Shown: piece by piece, positions 46,668-56,926 of the stretch
Position numbering within the stretch: the stretch's first letter is position 1
Layout of the letters: the number at the start of each line of letters is the position of its first letter
Notes under the pieces: model-generated
What the model was told of the DNA's origin: nothing
The model's input: the letters and a program-made list of their open reading frames with translations, nothing else
Database searches by the model: none
Origin: Malachius bipustulatus
Taxonomy: Eukaryota; Arthropoda; Insecta; Coleoptera; Melyridae
DNA: 64,000 nucleotides
NCBI GenBank assembly: GCA_910589415.1
Contig: OU342630.1
Coordinates: forward strand, 43,990,012-44,054,011
Direction of reading: 5' to 3'
Made by a program: the position numbers and the translations under genes

Positions 46668-46805
46668 AGACACTCTGTATTTAGTTCGAAGTAATTTTAA
46701 ATTACGGGTATTGTGAATCTGCATTGAATTTGTAAACATAATTTTCAAAAATCCATTATTTGGCCCACAGAAACCGACTCGAATGAGCTAGGACACCTTG
46801 TACTA
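46668..46805 (-). repeat. End fragment of the 21.8-kb palindromic family
   Basis: ACACTCTGTATTTAGTTCGA, TTTTAAATTACGGGTATTGT and CTCGAATGAGCTAGGACACC parallel the right arm at 25930-26056. Confidence 0.6.
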
Positions 46806-47599
46806 TACATAAATCCCAAGGTTATAAAGGTAACGTTATAAGCCTTTTATTTTCTAAAATTCGAGGGGGGTTTTAATATTTTAATTTCTCCTTTAGCACG
46901 TGTTGATTTTTAGAAGCGATGATCTTTGTATAAGGGTTTACTCGTGTGTGTTTTAGTCATAATGTCATTGTCCACTCATCTGATGCAATCTATTTACTTC
47001 TACATGAGTCACCATGCAAATGCTGTAGGGGTGCGGGTATTTTTATTAAGTATTAAACCAGCCGTCTCCATAGCTGCATATGAGAGCCCCCGAAGGGGAG
47101 GCTTAATGAGCTTAGCGAGTTTCCGAATGTCCGCAAGGGAGTTATGATTGGGCCACTATTCCTATTGATTACTCACGGGCAGTTAATTCATTAATTAAAT
47201 TCATTGACCGGAAACTCAATACATGATGTAGGTTGACAGTAAATGACATAGTATAAATGTGGGAATGGTAGAATTGCAAACATCGATCAGTTAGTAAATA
47301 ATGGTATTTCTGAACAGAGGGTGATTCATGTTAATTAAACTTTTTAAGGTATAAGTATATTTTACAGATTTGTTTAATTTAGTACCTATGCCGAGTGAGG
47401 GCTGCTTGAAACAACCAAATTGAATATTTTTAGGGTCCAACGCGTCTGTAATGGGATAAACATCTCCCACAATTTTATCAATTAACATTAATAACATATT
47501 TTATGTTTTCCCAATGTTTTCCAGCTGACGATATCAACCCCAACTTCAATTTCTGGCAACTATTCTGAAATATTCCACTTAACATTAGCTTTAAAGCAC

Positions 47600-48480
47600 A
47601 CAAGGCATGCGAGTTCAACCATCAAGTCAACAATGGGCTGGTAAGGGCTTAGTCAGATGTCGGGGGCTTTTGACTTGGAACAAAATACTTTGAGCCTTAT
47701 TACATGGGAAAGTATACCAGCATATTTCAGGAGGAAATCCACGCTTTCGAAAGATGGGCTCAATTTAACATTTACATAAATTATAAAAAGTAAGAAATCA
47801 CTATCTTAACGGAAAGCCAAGTTATCATTTAAGCACTGAAAAGATGAAGGCAAATAAATTAGGCAAAGTAAACAAGGTATAAGCTCTCCTCAAAGTATAA
47901 GCTCATACATTCAGGACACACAAGTGTATAAGTAACAACAAAGCAGCTGATAGCCATAGCAAAGCGAGGCAATTCCGCTTGAACCCCAGAACCTTTTTGC
48001 GGACTAGGAGATAATGTTTCTAAAGAAATAATAAGGAAAAAAGAGGAAATCTAAAGAGAAAATATCTGGAAAGACCTCCCAGGATTATAACAAAGGCCAA
48101 AATACTGCTTGGGATATAAAACTACAAAAAATGTGAAGCCTGCATCAAACTCAACAAAAACAGTTTGCCTATTATAACATAGGTTTTCTCAGAGCATTGT
48201 AAACTTAGTGCAAGATTGGTCTAGAAAATTACCAAACCTCTAGATTCTGCATGGAGAGGGAAGAAAGACCAATATATCTTCTGGCCGAGTGCCATGCAGT
48301 ACAACGAAGAAGATTACGCTGTCTGGGTCCTTACCATCCTTACTCTGTTTAGGTCTTTACCACCCAGCGGAAAAAAGACTTGGATAGGGTGCTATTATAA
48401 TCGAATAGTTACCAGAAGGGGAGACCAAAATAAAAAATCTTATTGGTCGCACTGTAGATGCATCCCCATACAATAAAATA
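47600..48480 (+). pseudogene. Decayed LINE RNase H domain and C-terminus
   Basis: Reading across frames, 47709-47790 gives SIFQEEIHAFERWAQFN, the region around the RNase H catalytic glutamate. Near 47800-47830 comes ILTESQVII-ALK, matching the usual 'I-TDSQAAI-AL'. Near 47920-47995 comes a degraded 'GHTSV-GNNKADSHSKARQF' and then LNPRTFL, the conserved end of LINE RNase H domains. Further down (48180-48330) there is HCKLSARLV and IYLLAECHAVQRRRLRCLG, resembling the zinc-knuckle-like end of these proteins. Many stops and frameshifts make it clearly dead. The reverse-transcriptase part is absent or unreadable. This tail is present in several LINE clades that carry RNase H, such as I-like groups, so I do not name one. 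Confidence 0.62.
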
Positions 48481-48716
48481 CAAGGACATAGTGATGATAA
48501 AAAATTCTTCCTTTCAATATTCCTTCTACGTTAATGAATATTCCTTCAAAATACAAGATGCTGTTTTATATTAAGATGGTCTATTGGACTTTGCTGAATG
48601 CTTGAACTTTTCGATTTCAAATAATTGTTCATCGTGTAGATTACGTCAGAGAAACCTTTTCCGAACGGGCCCTAGCAATATAGAAGTATTAGATATATGC
48701 TTGACATTATACAGCT

Positions 48717-49691
48717 TATACAGGTGTCCCAGAATAAAATGGACACACTTCTAAGGTTGAATATTTACTTGATTTTAAGACAAAAAGTCTTCATGAACCT
48801 ATACCCTCTAAATTGAGTATTGACGAAGTTACAAAGTGTTCAATGTACAAAAAAATACATTTTTTTGTGTCTACATATCCCCAAAGCGGCTTAATAGTTT
48901 TTTATGAATTTTTTTGTGTTGTTTTTTACATTACTTAGTTTAATATTACATCAATCACATGTTTGTAATTTGAACCAGGTACGCCCGGTAGATAGGGCTC
49001 CAACTTTTTTATCTCCCAATTTTTAGGCCAACTGTATAAATTTTGGTTTCGACATTATTTTCCAAAAGCTAGACATTTCTGATACAAAAAACAAATAAGG
49101 CTTGGTAGGTAAATTCTCCACAGTTTTTGAGATATGTACGATTAAGACATTCGATAATGACAAAAAATTATAGGGTTTCGTCAATATTTTTAACTTTTTG
49201 GAAAAATTTACAGATTTGACGGGGGGTTTCTTCGTCTCCAGATCTCCAGACCACGAAAAAATCCTAGCCACTATGAGCTCAACTTTTTGTTTCTTTTATT
49301 TATGTTATTTATTTTTATTTTTTATATGTATATACATATTTTTGAACTTTCATCTATCTAATTGTACATATCTCAAAAACTGTTGAGAATTTACCTACCA
49401 AGCCTTATGCCTTTTTTTTAGCAGAAACGTCTAGCTTTTGGAAAAATATATTAAAACCAAAATTTATCTAGTGGCGTTATACAGAGGTAATTATTGCTGT
49501 TAAATTAGACTAATTATAATAGAATAACAAGACAAAAAATGCATTAAAAAATATTAAGATATTTCGGAGTTATTAAAAAAAAGTAGTTAATACTTCATTT
49601 AGAGGGTAGGTTCATCAATACATTTTGTCTTATTTTGTAAGTAAATATTCTATCTTAGAAGTTAGTCCTCTTATTTTGAGACACCTGTATA
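48717..49691. mobile_element. Palindromic element with TATACAGGTGTCCC ends
   Basis: Left TATACAGGTGTCCCAGAATA and right CAAAATAAGA-type end TTTTGAGACACCTGTATA pair. Inner blocks ACTTCTAAGGTTGAATATTT, ACCTATACCCTCTAAATTGA and ACAAATAAGGCTTGGTAGGT recur inverted at about 49370-49680. The arms are roughly 400 bp. No gene. Confidence 0.85.
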
Positions 49692-50364
49692 CAGGACATC
49701 CGATAAGTACCTCCTAATTTCTCGGGAGCATGCAGGGGAGGTCAAAATAAACCTAGTCTGTCTACTGTCATAAAAAATCCTAAAGTGTCCCTAAACGGAG
49801 ATATACGAGCTATATATAATTTTTGAAATGCTTTATTAAAAATAACAACTAATACTTATATTTTTTTAATTACTTAGCGTAAGCAATGATATTTTTTATC
49901 AAAAAAGTAAATGTTAGCAAAGCTGTTCGTTGCTCGTAATATTTTCAGTTCATTCAGGATTATTAGAATAGATATGAAGTCACTATAGTCCACCTTTATT
50001 GATTTTAATATGTGCCTGAGAGTCACAAATAACTGATAAAACATTGACTAGGAATATTCCAAGGTAAATATTTGAACTGGTATTAGTATCTGGAATCATT
50101 GTTTGTTATTCATGGAGAAAAGTATGAAGAGCTTATATCGATTTTAACTTAAACACCGACATCGAAGTGTAATAACAGGATAATTAGCGAAAAAGAGAAA
50201 AAAGCTAAACATTTTGATTGTTTTTCAATCAATAATTATTGGTCCTGTACGTATCTATTAAGTGTCTTATAATGCCGCGTGTAAGACACCATGCAATGAA
50301 AGGGCAAAATACGACAACTCTGCTATAAGAATGTTTCAATTCTTCTTGTGTATCTCATATAAAA

Positions 50365-51021
50365 TACAGGGTGTTAAAGAAGATCGAATATTTGTAAAGG
50401 GTCTATGGACGAAAAAGAGTTAAAAAAATCTTAATAAACATGGGGCGGCAAATTGACGGTTTCGCAGATACGGAAGAGTTTGTTTTATTAACATTTTGGG
50501 TAGGTATACCAACACATTATTTTTTTTACAAAAGATTGAATAAGGTAATAAAAAAAGATAAGGTGGTAAGGTAATAAAATAATAATTTTTCAAAAAGATT
50601 ATTTTCTTGAAGTTTTTTATTTTATTTGCAAAGACTTGCCTTTTCTTATCGTAGTCGGCTATTAATTAGTTAAACACACACATAAGTGATATGTGAAAAA
50701 TGCAAGTCGCTACAAATTAAGAAAAAAAAAACTTCAAAAAAGAATAATCTTTTTGAAAAATTATTCTTTTATTACCTTACCACCTTATTTTTGTTATCAC
50801 CTTATCAAATCTTTTGGTTTTGTTTATAATAAGTTTGTGTCGTTTGTTTCTACAAAAAAAAAATAATAATGGGAAGGTATAGGTACCTAAAATGTTAAAA
50901 AAATTCTCCGTATCTCCGAAACAGTCAATTTGCGTACCCATGTTTACTAACCTTTTTTGACTTACTTTGGTCCAATCTGTATACGCTCTCTAAATATACG
51001 ATCTTTTTTAACACCCTGTAT
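50365..51021. mobile_element. Palindromic element with TACAGGGTGTTAAAGAAGAT ends
   Basis: Left TACAGGGTGTTAAAGAAGAT pairs with right ATCTTTTTTAACACCCTGTA. Inward blocks CATGGG--GCAAATTGACG, ATACGGAAGA and AAAAAGATTATTTTCTTGAA recur inverted. The inner arms around 50540-50600 and 50740-50800 are almost perfect. No gene. Confidence 0.87.
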
Positions 51022-51029
51022 AATCGAAT

Positions 51030-52300
51030 GGGGTAGGCTAAACATTTTATACCGAAATTTGAAAAGAAATTACAGAAAATTGGCATGCCAAAATGGATCT
51101 TCAGAACAACGCAGAAGATCGTAATACTGCAAACGTATTATAATACCAGTTGCACCTGCGAGCTGCGTAGGTGCAATGTTTTTTTCTATAAAAATTGTTC
51201 ATCGAAACCTCTATAGCTATTTATATCGTTAATTGCTGAACTCACCATCACCAAGTTATACTCTATTTGTTTATGGTGCAACAGTTGAAAGATTTTATCA
51301 AACAGGTTACATTTTCCGGTAAACAAAGTTCCACTGTGTTTTTGAAATTTAATGCAAATTTTTTGAGCTTCGTGGAAAAGGTATACAGTTGTCCTTATTT
51401 CAGAACTCACCATGGATGGGTAGGTATCTCCTAAACGCTAAAACCGTCAAGGCATACAAGATCCTCAAAATATGTACTGAAAAGTAGAGATTTCTTTTTT
51501 TTTTGCCGTATCTTTTTTGTTATTGGAGATTTATAAATAATTTTTTGTATGGTTACATAAACCGTTAAGAGCTATCCATCTGACATTTCAAAAAATTTCA
51601 ATGGCAACTAGATCCCAGAGTATTCATAGTCAACTTTTTAATGGCCGCCATATTGTATTTTCATGTCATTCTGTATTAAAAGAATTGAAGAAAATAAAAA
51701 TCTATTACATTAAAGAAATAATTCTCAAAAATATTCTTATTTTAATTTTTATAATTGACTTTTGAATATCTCTAATTATGGTTTAAACTTTTTTTTTTTT
51801 TTTTGAACATTATCTAATTTTTTCTAATGTACTATTAGTGGTTCCTGCCCTTTTTTTATTTCTTTTTTAGTTCAATATGAGCAGTTGCTCGGAATTTTCG
51901 AAATTTTTAAATACATATTGCAAAACTTTCATTAAAAAACTTTTTCTCAAGTCTCGGGTGAGTAAGTACCTACGTGAAAATATTTGTTTTCAATCTGGTC
52001 ATGTAGAATTAGGTCTACTCACTCCTATAATACCTAAACAATTTGACCATGTTTTTTTTTTTAATGCTCTACCATGAGCATTATAACAAGACAAGATATC
52101 ATGATCATTGCAATTTTTTACGTTTCTTTGATGATGAGAATTTGAAATGTATTGCTAATTCCTTATTGAAGTTTAAGTGAAATTAATGAGAATTTCATAG
52201 GCATAGCAGAACTGAACAATATTGTTAAAACATGAAGCCACTGCGATATACGCAGTGTGATTTAACAGTTCTTAAATCCGCTGAATTCTCGTCAAGCAAA
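51030..52300. other. No gene recognised
   Basis: AT-rich DNA with long T runs (for example 51788-51806). Short frames only. Confidence 0.4.
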
Positions 52301-52306
52301 AAGAGT

Positions 52307-52595
52307 TATACAGAATGTCCCAAATTTTCTTAATCAAGGGATATCCGTATTATTTTAAAACAAAAACAAATGAAATTTTGGGAATTTCAAACATACCCCT
52401 AAGACTCTGCGGGTGCACCCTCAATACAACTGATTTTCAAAATTTTATGTAATTTTATTGAGAACGAAGTCAGCAATCCTGCTGGACATAAAAAAAATAG
52501 GAGCGTAATTTGAAAAAAGGAGTAGGAGATGCCTGCAAGGGGGATATTTGAAATTTTCAAAATTTCTTTAATACTGTTTACTGGGACACCTGTAT
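52307..52595. mobile_element. MITE-like element, ~290 bp
   Basis: TATACAGAATGTCCCAAATT at the left and TACTGGGACACC-TGTA-like right end (52578-52594). The inner pair GAATTTCAAACATACCC and GGGGGATATTTGAAATTTTC supports an inverted arrangement. More diverged than the other elements. Confidence 0.6.
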
Positions 52596-52976
52596 GGTTG
52601 CGCAGGAGAAAATAATTTTCCTGCGGTTATTTTTAATTCTGAATACGTTCACGTAATTTTTTAATTTGCATCATAATTATGGTATTCTATAATTCATTCT
52701 TATGCAAGTAGGACAACCGTTGTAATTTGAACTCAACTTCACGCGAATGCAGAAAGCTAAGACGTTTGACAAATAATGTGGAGAATTCTACAACCCAGTT
52801 ACAACGGAAAACGATTTTCTTGATGAGGTTAAAGTCACATAGTATAGGTAACGAAGGACATTTGTGAAACTTACGACTTTAGATGTCTTCAAGAAGTTGC
52901 ACTAAATAAAAGCTTACGTAGGGCCTTACAGATCAACTAAATGGTGAGCAAATCTATGAAATCCTATCGGTGGTAT

Positions 52977-54666
52977 TGCAGCGTGAGCAAAATAATTATT
53001 TATTATTCAGGGAATGTCGAAAGTAGCAGTAACGAGAGCTTGCAGTGCAAGCGAAGGGCAAAATGTTGTTTCGGCAAAACGATAATACTGCAAAAGAAAC
53101 TTTCACGACAAATTTCTCTGAAGATAATGAAGTTGAATAACTTGAAAACTGAATCAAATACTATCAGAGTGCTAGTTATTCTGCTGCTTTAATTATTTAA
53201 AAGGTACACCCTATATATAGGTATCTAAGGTAGATTAGGGATGCCAAAGAGTTCTTCAGTTCTTATTAACTCGATTTGCTCGAGTTCTTATTTTTATTGT
53301 GCTACCTAAACTCTATGAAGAACTAATAAAAAGTAGATTTAGGGTTATAAAGATGTTAATGTGATTTTCAAAGAATAAGTTAAAATTGACAGATGTTTAA
53401 TGAGCAAATTATGGTTTACATTTCCTGTTTAATTAAAATCAAATAATTATCCTGTCTTATTTTAAAAGCTTTAAATCTGATATAAATATATTTAAACAAT
53501 CAGTTTGTTTGAAAATAAAGGATCCTTTATCTTGTACAGCTGTGTACAAAAGAATAAGATACTTCCGATATCATTTATATCGGGAAAGATAAAGTTCGTG
53601 AGTGATAATTAATTAATTTACTAAGTTAGCACTGATCTTCTAGTCCTTCCTCGTCATGATCGGTGAGATAAAATAAAAGACAACACTTACAGTTTCCGGG
53701 ATGAAGCTGATTGAGGTAAAAACTGTCTTTATTTTGACAGTAAAAAGGATATTAATAACTCCTGGACTTTGCTAGGGGTGGTGCTCAATCAGGCATTGAA
53801 GTCTCCAGAGAAAGCAGCAGGTGCAGAGACGACGCCCTGATGAGACTCCTAGGATTGGACAACCAAAACAGCACTAGTACCGGGAAATGTTCTGCTGTCG
53901 TTGAAAATCACCAAAACGTTGATTTATTTCACCATGGATAAGTGAAAACGATGCAAGGATCAATTAGATAGTTGAAGAACAGAAATGGGCCACGCTCCCT
54001 TTGTTTCCTAGTCCAAGATGGCTCCCTCGGTCGCAATAGGCAATTAATCCAGATAGTTAGTAAATACCAGAGAAGACAAAGTATTTACCAGAGATAAAGG
54101 TAAAGATAAGGTATAAGGTAACGTTGAGATAGAATCCCCGAAAGATTGAAGGAAATCCCAGAAGCTAAAAATAAGTAATAATCAAATTAGAGCTTCTCTT
54201 CAAAAATATCTGTAATGGCGACTTACCCTGAACAACAGGCTTCGATGGGAACGATCAAGAGAATCAACTTTCTTGATGGACAGATAAAAAGGAAGTGAAT
54301 TCAGTTCCGTGAACTGGAGAGGAAATTCGCCTTCGGTTGGTGAAAGAAGAAATGTCATGGGCAGATACTGAAATCTGATTGACAGTTGACAACTTATTTG
54401 GTTCCTGAAAGGAACTCAGGATCGGACTGAAACGACAACTTATTTGGTTCCTGAAAGGAACTCAAAATCCTAGTGAAACGAAACGTGCAATGCCATCTAG
54501 TAGTGAATTATCCAGACGGTACCAGCGCCAGTATATGGTGTGGGTAGTCAGTTCAAAGATGCGGTCTATATTATAGGGAGTTGTAGGGAACTGTAATTTT
54601 ACAATTCTCTTTAAAACGAGGGAAGCTTTGCAAAAAGGACAACAGGTGACGTATTCACGTTACACA
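52977..54666 (-). repeat. 3' LTR, complete, 1,690 bp
   Basis: On the coding strand it begins TGTGTAACGTGAATACG (at 54666), directly after the polypurine tract, and ends with CGCTGCA (at 52977). It contains a tandem pair of the block CAACTTATTTGGTTCCTGAA (54388-54480) and AATAAA words on the coding strand, for example at 53728-53733. The boundary was set by four independent signs: the point where the two LTRs stop matching, the TG/CA ends, the polypurine tract and the primer-binding-site spacing. Confidence 0.9.
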
Positions 54667-54675
54667 CCTCCCCTT
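54667..54675 (-). promoter_or_regulatory. Polypurine tract
   Basis: AAGGGGAGG on the coding strand, directly before the TGTG start of the 3' LTR. This is the usual primer for plus-strand DNA synthesis in LTR elements. Confidence 0.85.
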
Positions 54676-55952
54676 ACCGATGCAAGAGAAAATTCAAAAA
54701 CTAGAAGAAAATTCTAGTTCTTTCTATACCCGTAGAAGGGTATACATGAAGGTATGATTGTGGATGACCAACAAGGACAACACAAATCGAAAAAGAGAGA
54801 GAATAGTGTTTTACAAAAACAAACTTTGTAAAAGTTTTCTACCATGTTTACTATTCGTTCAGATAATATCGCACAGTCAGTCATTTTAACTAGCTATACA
54901 ATACAAAAAGAAATATTTAATTCGCTCATGCAGATTAAATTTATAGTTACAAAACCTTAATGCTAAGTAGATAAAAGAAAATGTACATGCATTCTTTCTA
55001 GATAACATGCTACTAAGTTGATTATTATTATAAACACTTATAATTAGATATTGTATATACAAGAATTAAAATTAAGTTATAACATTTCGGTATAACAGGC
55101 TCGCTGTTAATAGAGCTGCGCTGTTCCGTTTGATGTTCAACCACCCATAGTTTTGAACACTACTTCAGCCTGGGGTTTCAAAAACCGCCAACACTGAAGG
55201 ATTAAGAAAATTGCTATGGGAGTTTCCACACAAACTAAAACTTCCAAAACAGGGCTGCTACTCGATAGAATGGACAACTAAATAAATCCAGAAATTCTGA
55301 CTTCATCATAAAAAGTCAAGGTAACGGAATAGATATAATTAGACATATATACAGATAACTCAAAAGGTATTCGCAAACATATGCGAATGGGAAGAGATAA
55401 TGTACATAATTTTCATTCCTTACAATGAAAATAGATAGGGGAAGATATAAATGTAAGAAAACGAGATGTAGATAATTCTACTCCTTTATGGGAAAGTTTC
55501 GAAATAGATAAGTAGTCGTTCTAGCTACTACTAGTTACAAAGGGACAAAACTAAGATAATTGGTCAAATTGATCGCTAATAATCACTTTACGTGTCTTTG
55601 TCAGATAAATCTCAAAGGTCATACGGAACAAATTACTTGGATACTTCCAATAATCGCTTCAAGAAATCATCAATAATCGCCTGGATTACTAGATTTTCAT
55701 CAAAGACACAGTAAGATAGCTCAATCACTCGGAAAGATAAGACAAAATGGGAAAACCATTTTCATCGCTGAGATAGGGGGTATTCGATATCAGTGTTCAG
55801 ATTCCTTTACATCAGCACTGAATATCTAAGGCCACCTTTGCAAATTCAGAACTCGAATTCACATAGATTTCTATTTTCCATCTGGGAAAATATTCGCAGA
55901 GAAGATAATGATTAGCTATCATTTCATTATGAAGCTAATAGGTAAAGGTATT

Positions 55953-56235
55953 AAGGTAAGATAAGATAATTTCTTTTCTTCATTGAAAAGAATATCTAAG
56001 ATAAGCATTAGCCACCATTTTATTATGGTACTAATAGATAAGGTAAGATAAGATAATTTCTTTCCTTCATTGAAAAGAATATCTAAGATAAGCATTAGTC
56101 ACCATTTTACTTTGGTGCTAATAGATAAGGTAAGGTAAGATAATTTATTTTCTTCATTGCAAAAGAAATATCTAAGATAAGCATTAGCCACCATTTTACT
56201 GTGGTGCTAATAGATAAGGTAAGGTAAGATAAAAG
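55953..56235. repeat. 87-bp tandem repeat array, over three units
   Basis: Units start at 55953, 56040 and 56127, with a fourth, partial unit from 56216. Periods are 87, 87 and 89 bp. Each unit carries AGATAAGATAATTT, ATCTAAGATAAGCATTAG and CACCATTTTA-T-TGGT-CTA. A degenerate half-unit precedes the array at about 55905. Confidence 0.9.
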
Positions 56236-56239
56236 GAAT

Positions 56240-56430
56240 CTGCTGTCGTCTGATTGAACAAGCAGAGCAGTCTTCACTTTAGCCTAACGCAGGGCGGAAA
56301 CTGTCGGGAAAGCACCCTACTCAACCGAGATGGTGTATAAGATAAAGATAACCTGCTGTCTTTTGTTTGGACAAACAGGGCAGTTTTCTCTTTAGCCTAA
56401 AGCAGGGCGGAAACTGTCGGGAAAGCACCC
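56240..56430. repeat. Tandem duplication, 113-bp spacing
   Basis: CTGCTGTC ... AACAGGGCAGT/AGCAGAGCAGT ... TTTAGCCTAA and GCAGGGCGGAAACTGTCGGG, each present at 56240-56317 and 56353-56430. Confidence 0.88.
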
Positions 56431-56926
56431 GTAATAGATAGTAGATAAGATAGAGGTAAAGGAAAAGATAAGGTAGATACAACGGTAAGATAGTGTTTTT
56501 CGTTGGTTCAATGAACACAAGAAAACTTAAGAGATAACATTAGACTTGTAAACGTTAGCCAGATAAGATAGATAAATAGCTCCTTCTTAAGGTAAAAGTT
56601 TAGATAACCAGAAAAATTATGGGTTCTCAAAAATTGAGCGATAGTACAAGATAAGAGACTGAGGATAACAGATACCGATCCCAAAATTAGCAACATTTAT
56701 ACTTTGAGCTCACATTCACACAGCTAGTTTCGAGATCCTTGAGAAATGCTTTGAAAGATACGGTTTTCATTCTGCATACATTCTTCATTCATTCTAGATA
56801 CGACAAAAGACATAGCCTTCTCAATTCGCGTATTGTCTAACCTCATTCCAAACAGGAGTTTGTATATGCTGTAGAGAAGATAGAAATTAGGTAGAAATAA
56901 GATTTCTGGAGAGAGAAGGAAGTGAA

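Larger units (their letters stand above)
54676..56926 (-). other. Long 3' non-coding region of the LTR element
   Basis: Between the pol stop and the polypurine tract lie about 2.25 kb with no env-like or other long frame. It is rich in AGATAAG words and holds two sets of tandem repeats (55953-56235 and 56240-56430). Such space could once have held a third gene or may serve regulation; neither is shown. Confidence 0.8.

Noticed and set aside
52941..53192. Plus-strand frame repeated at 62701-62910
   Set aside because: It lies in both LTRs antisense to the element, shows no known domain and has no support as a gene.
55953..56235. CRISPR-like array
   Set aside because: Units are contiguous 87-bp tandem repeats without unique spacers, inside a eukaryotic retrotransposon.
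54676..56926. Possible env gene
   Set aside because: No long frame, signal peptide or transmembrane pattern was seen on the element's strand; the longest frames are about 65 residues.
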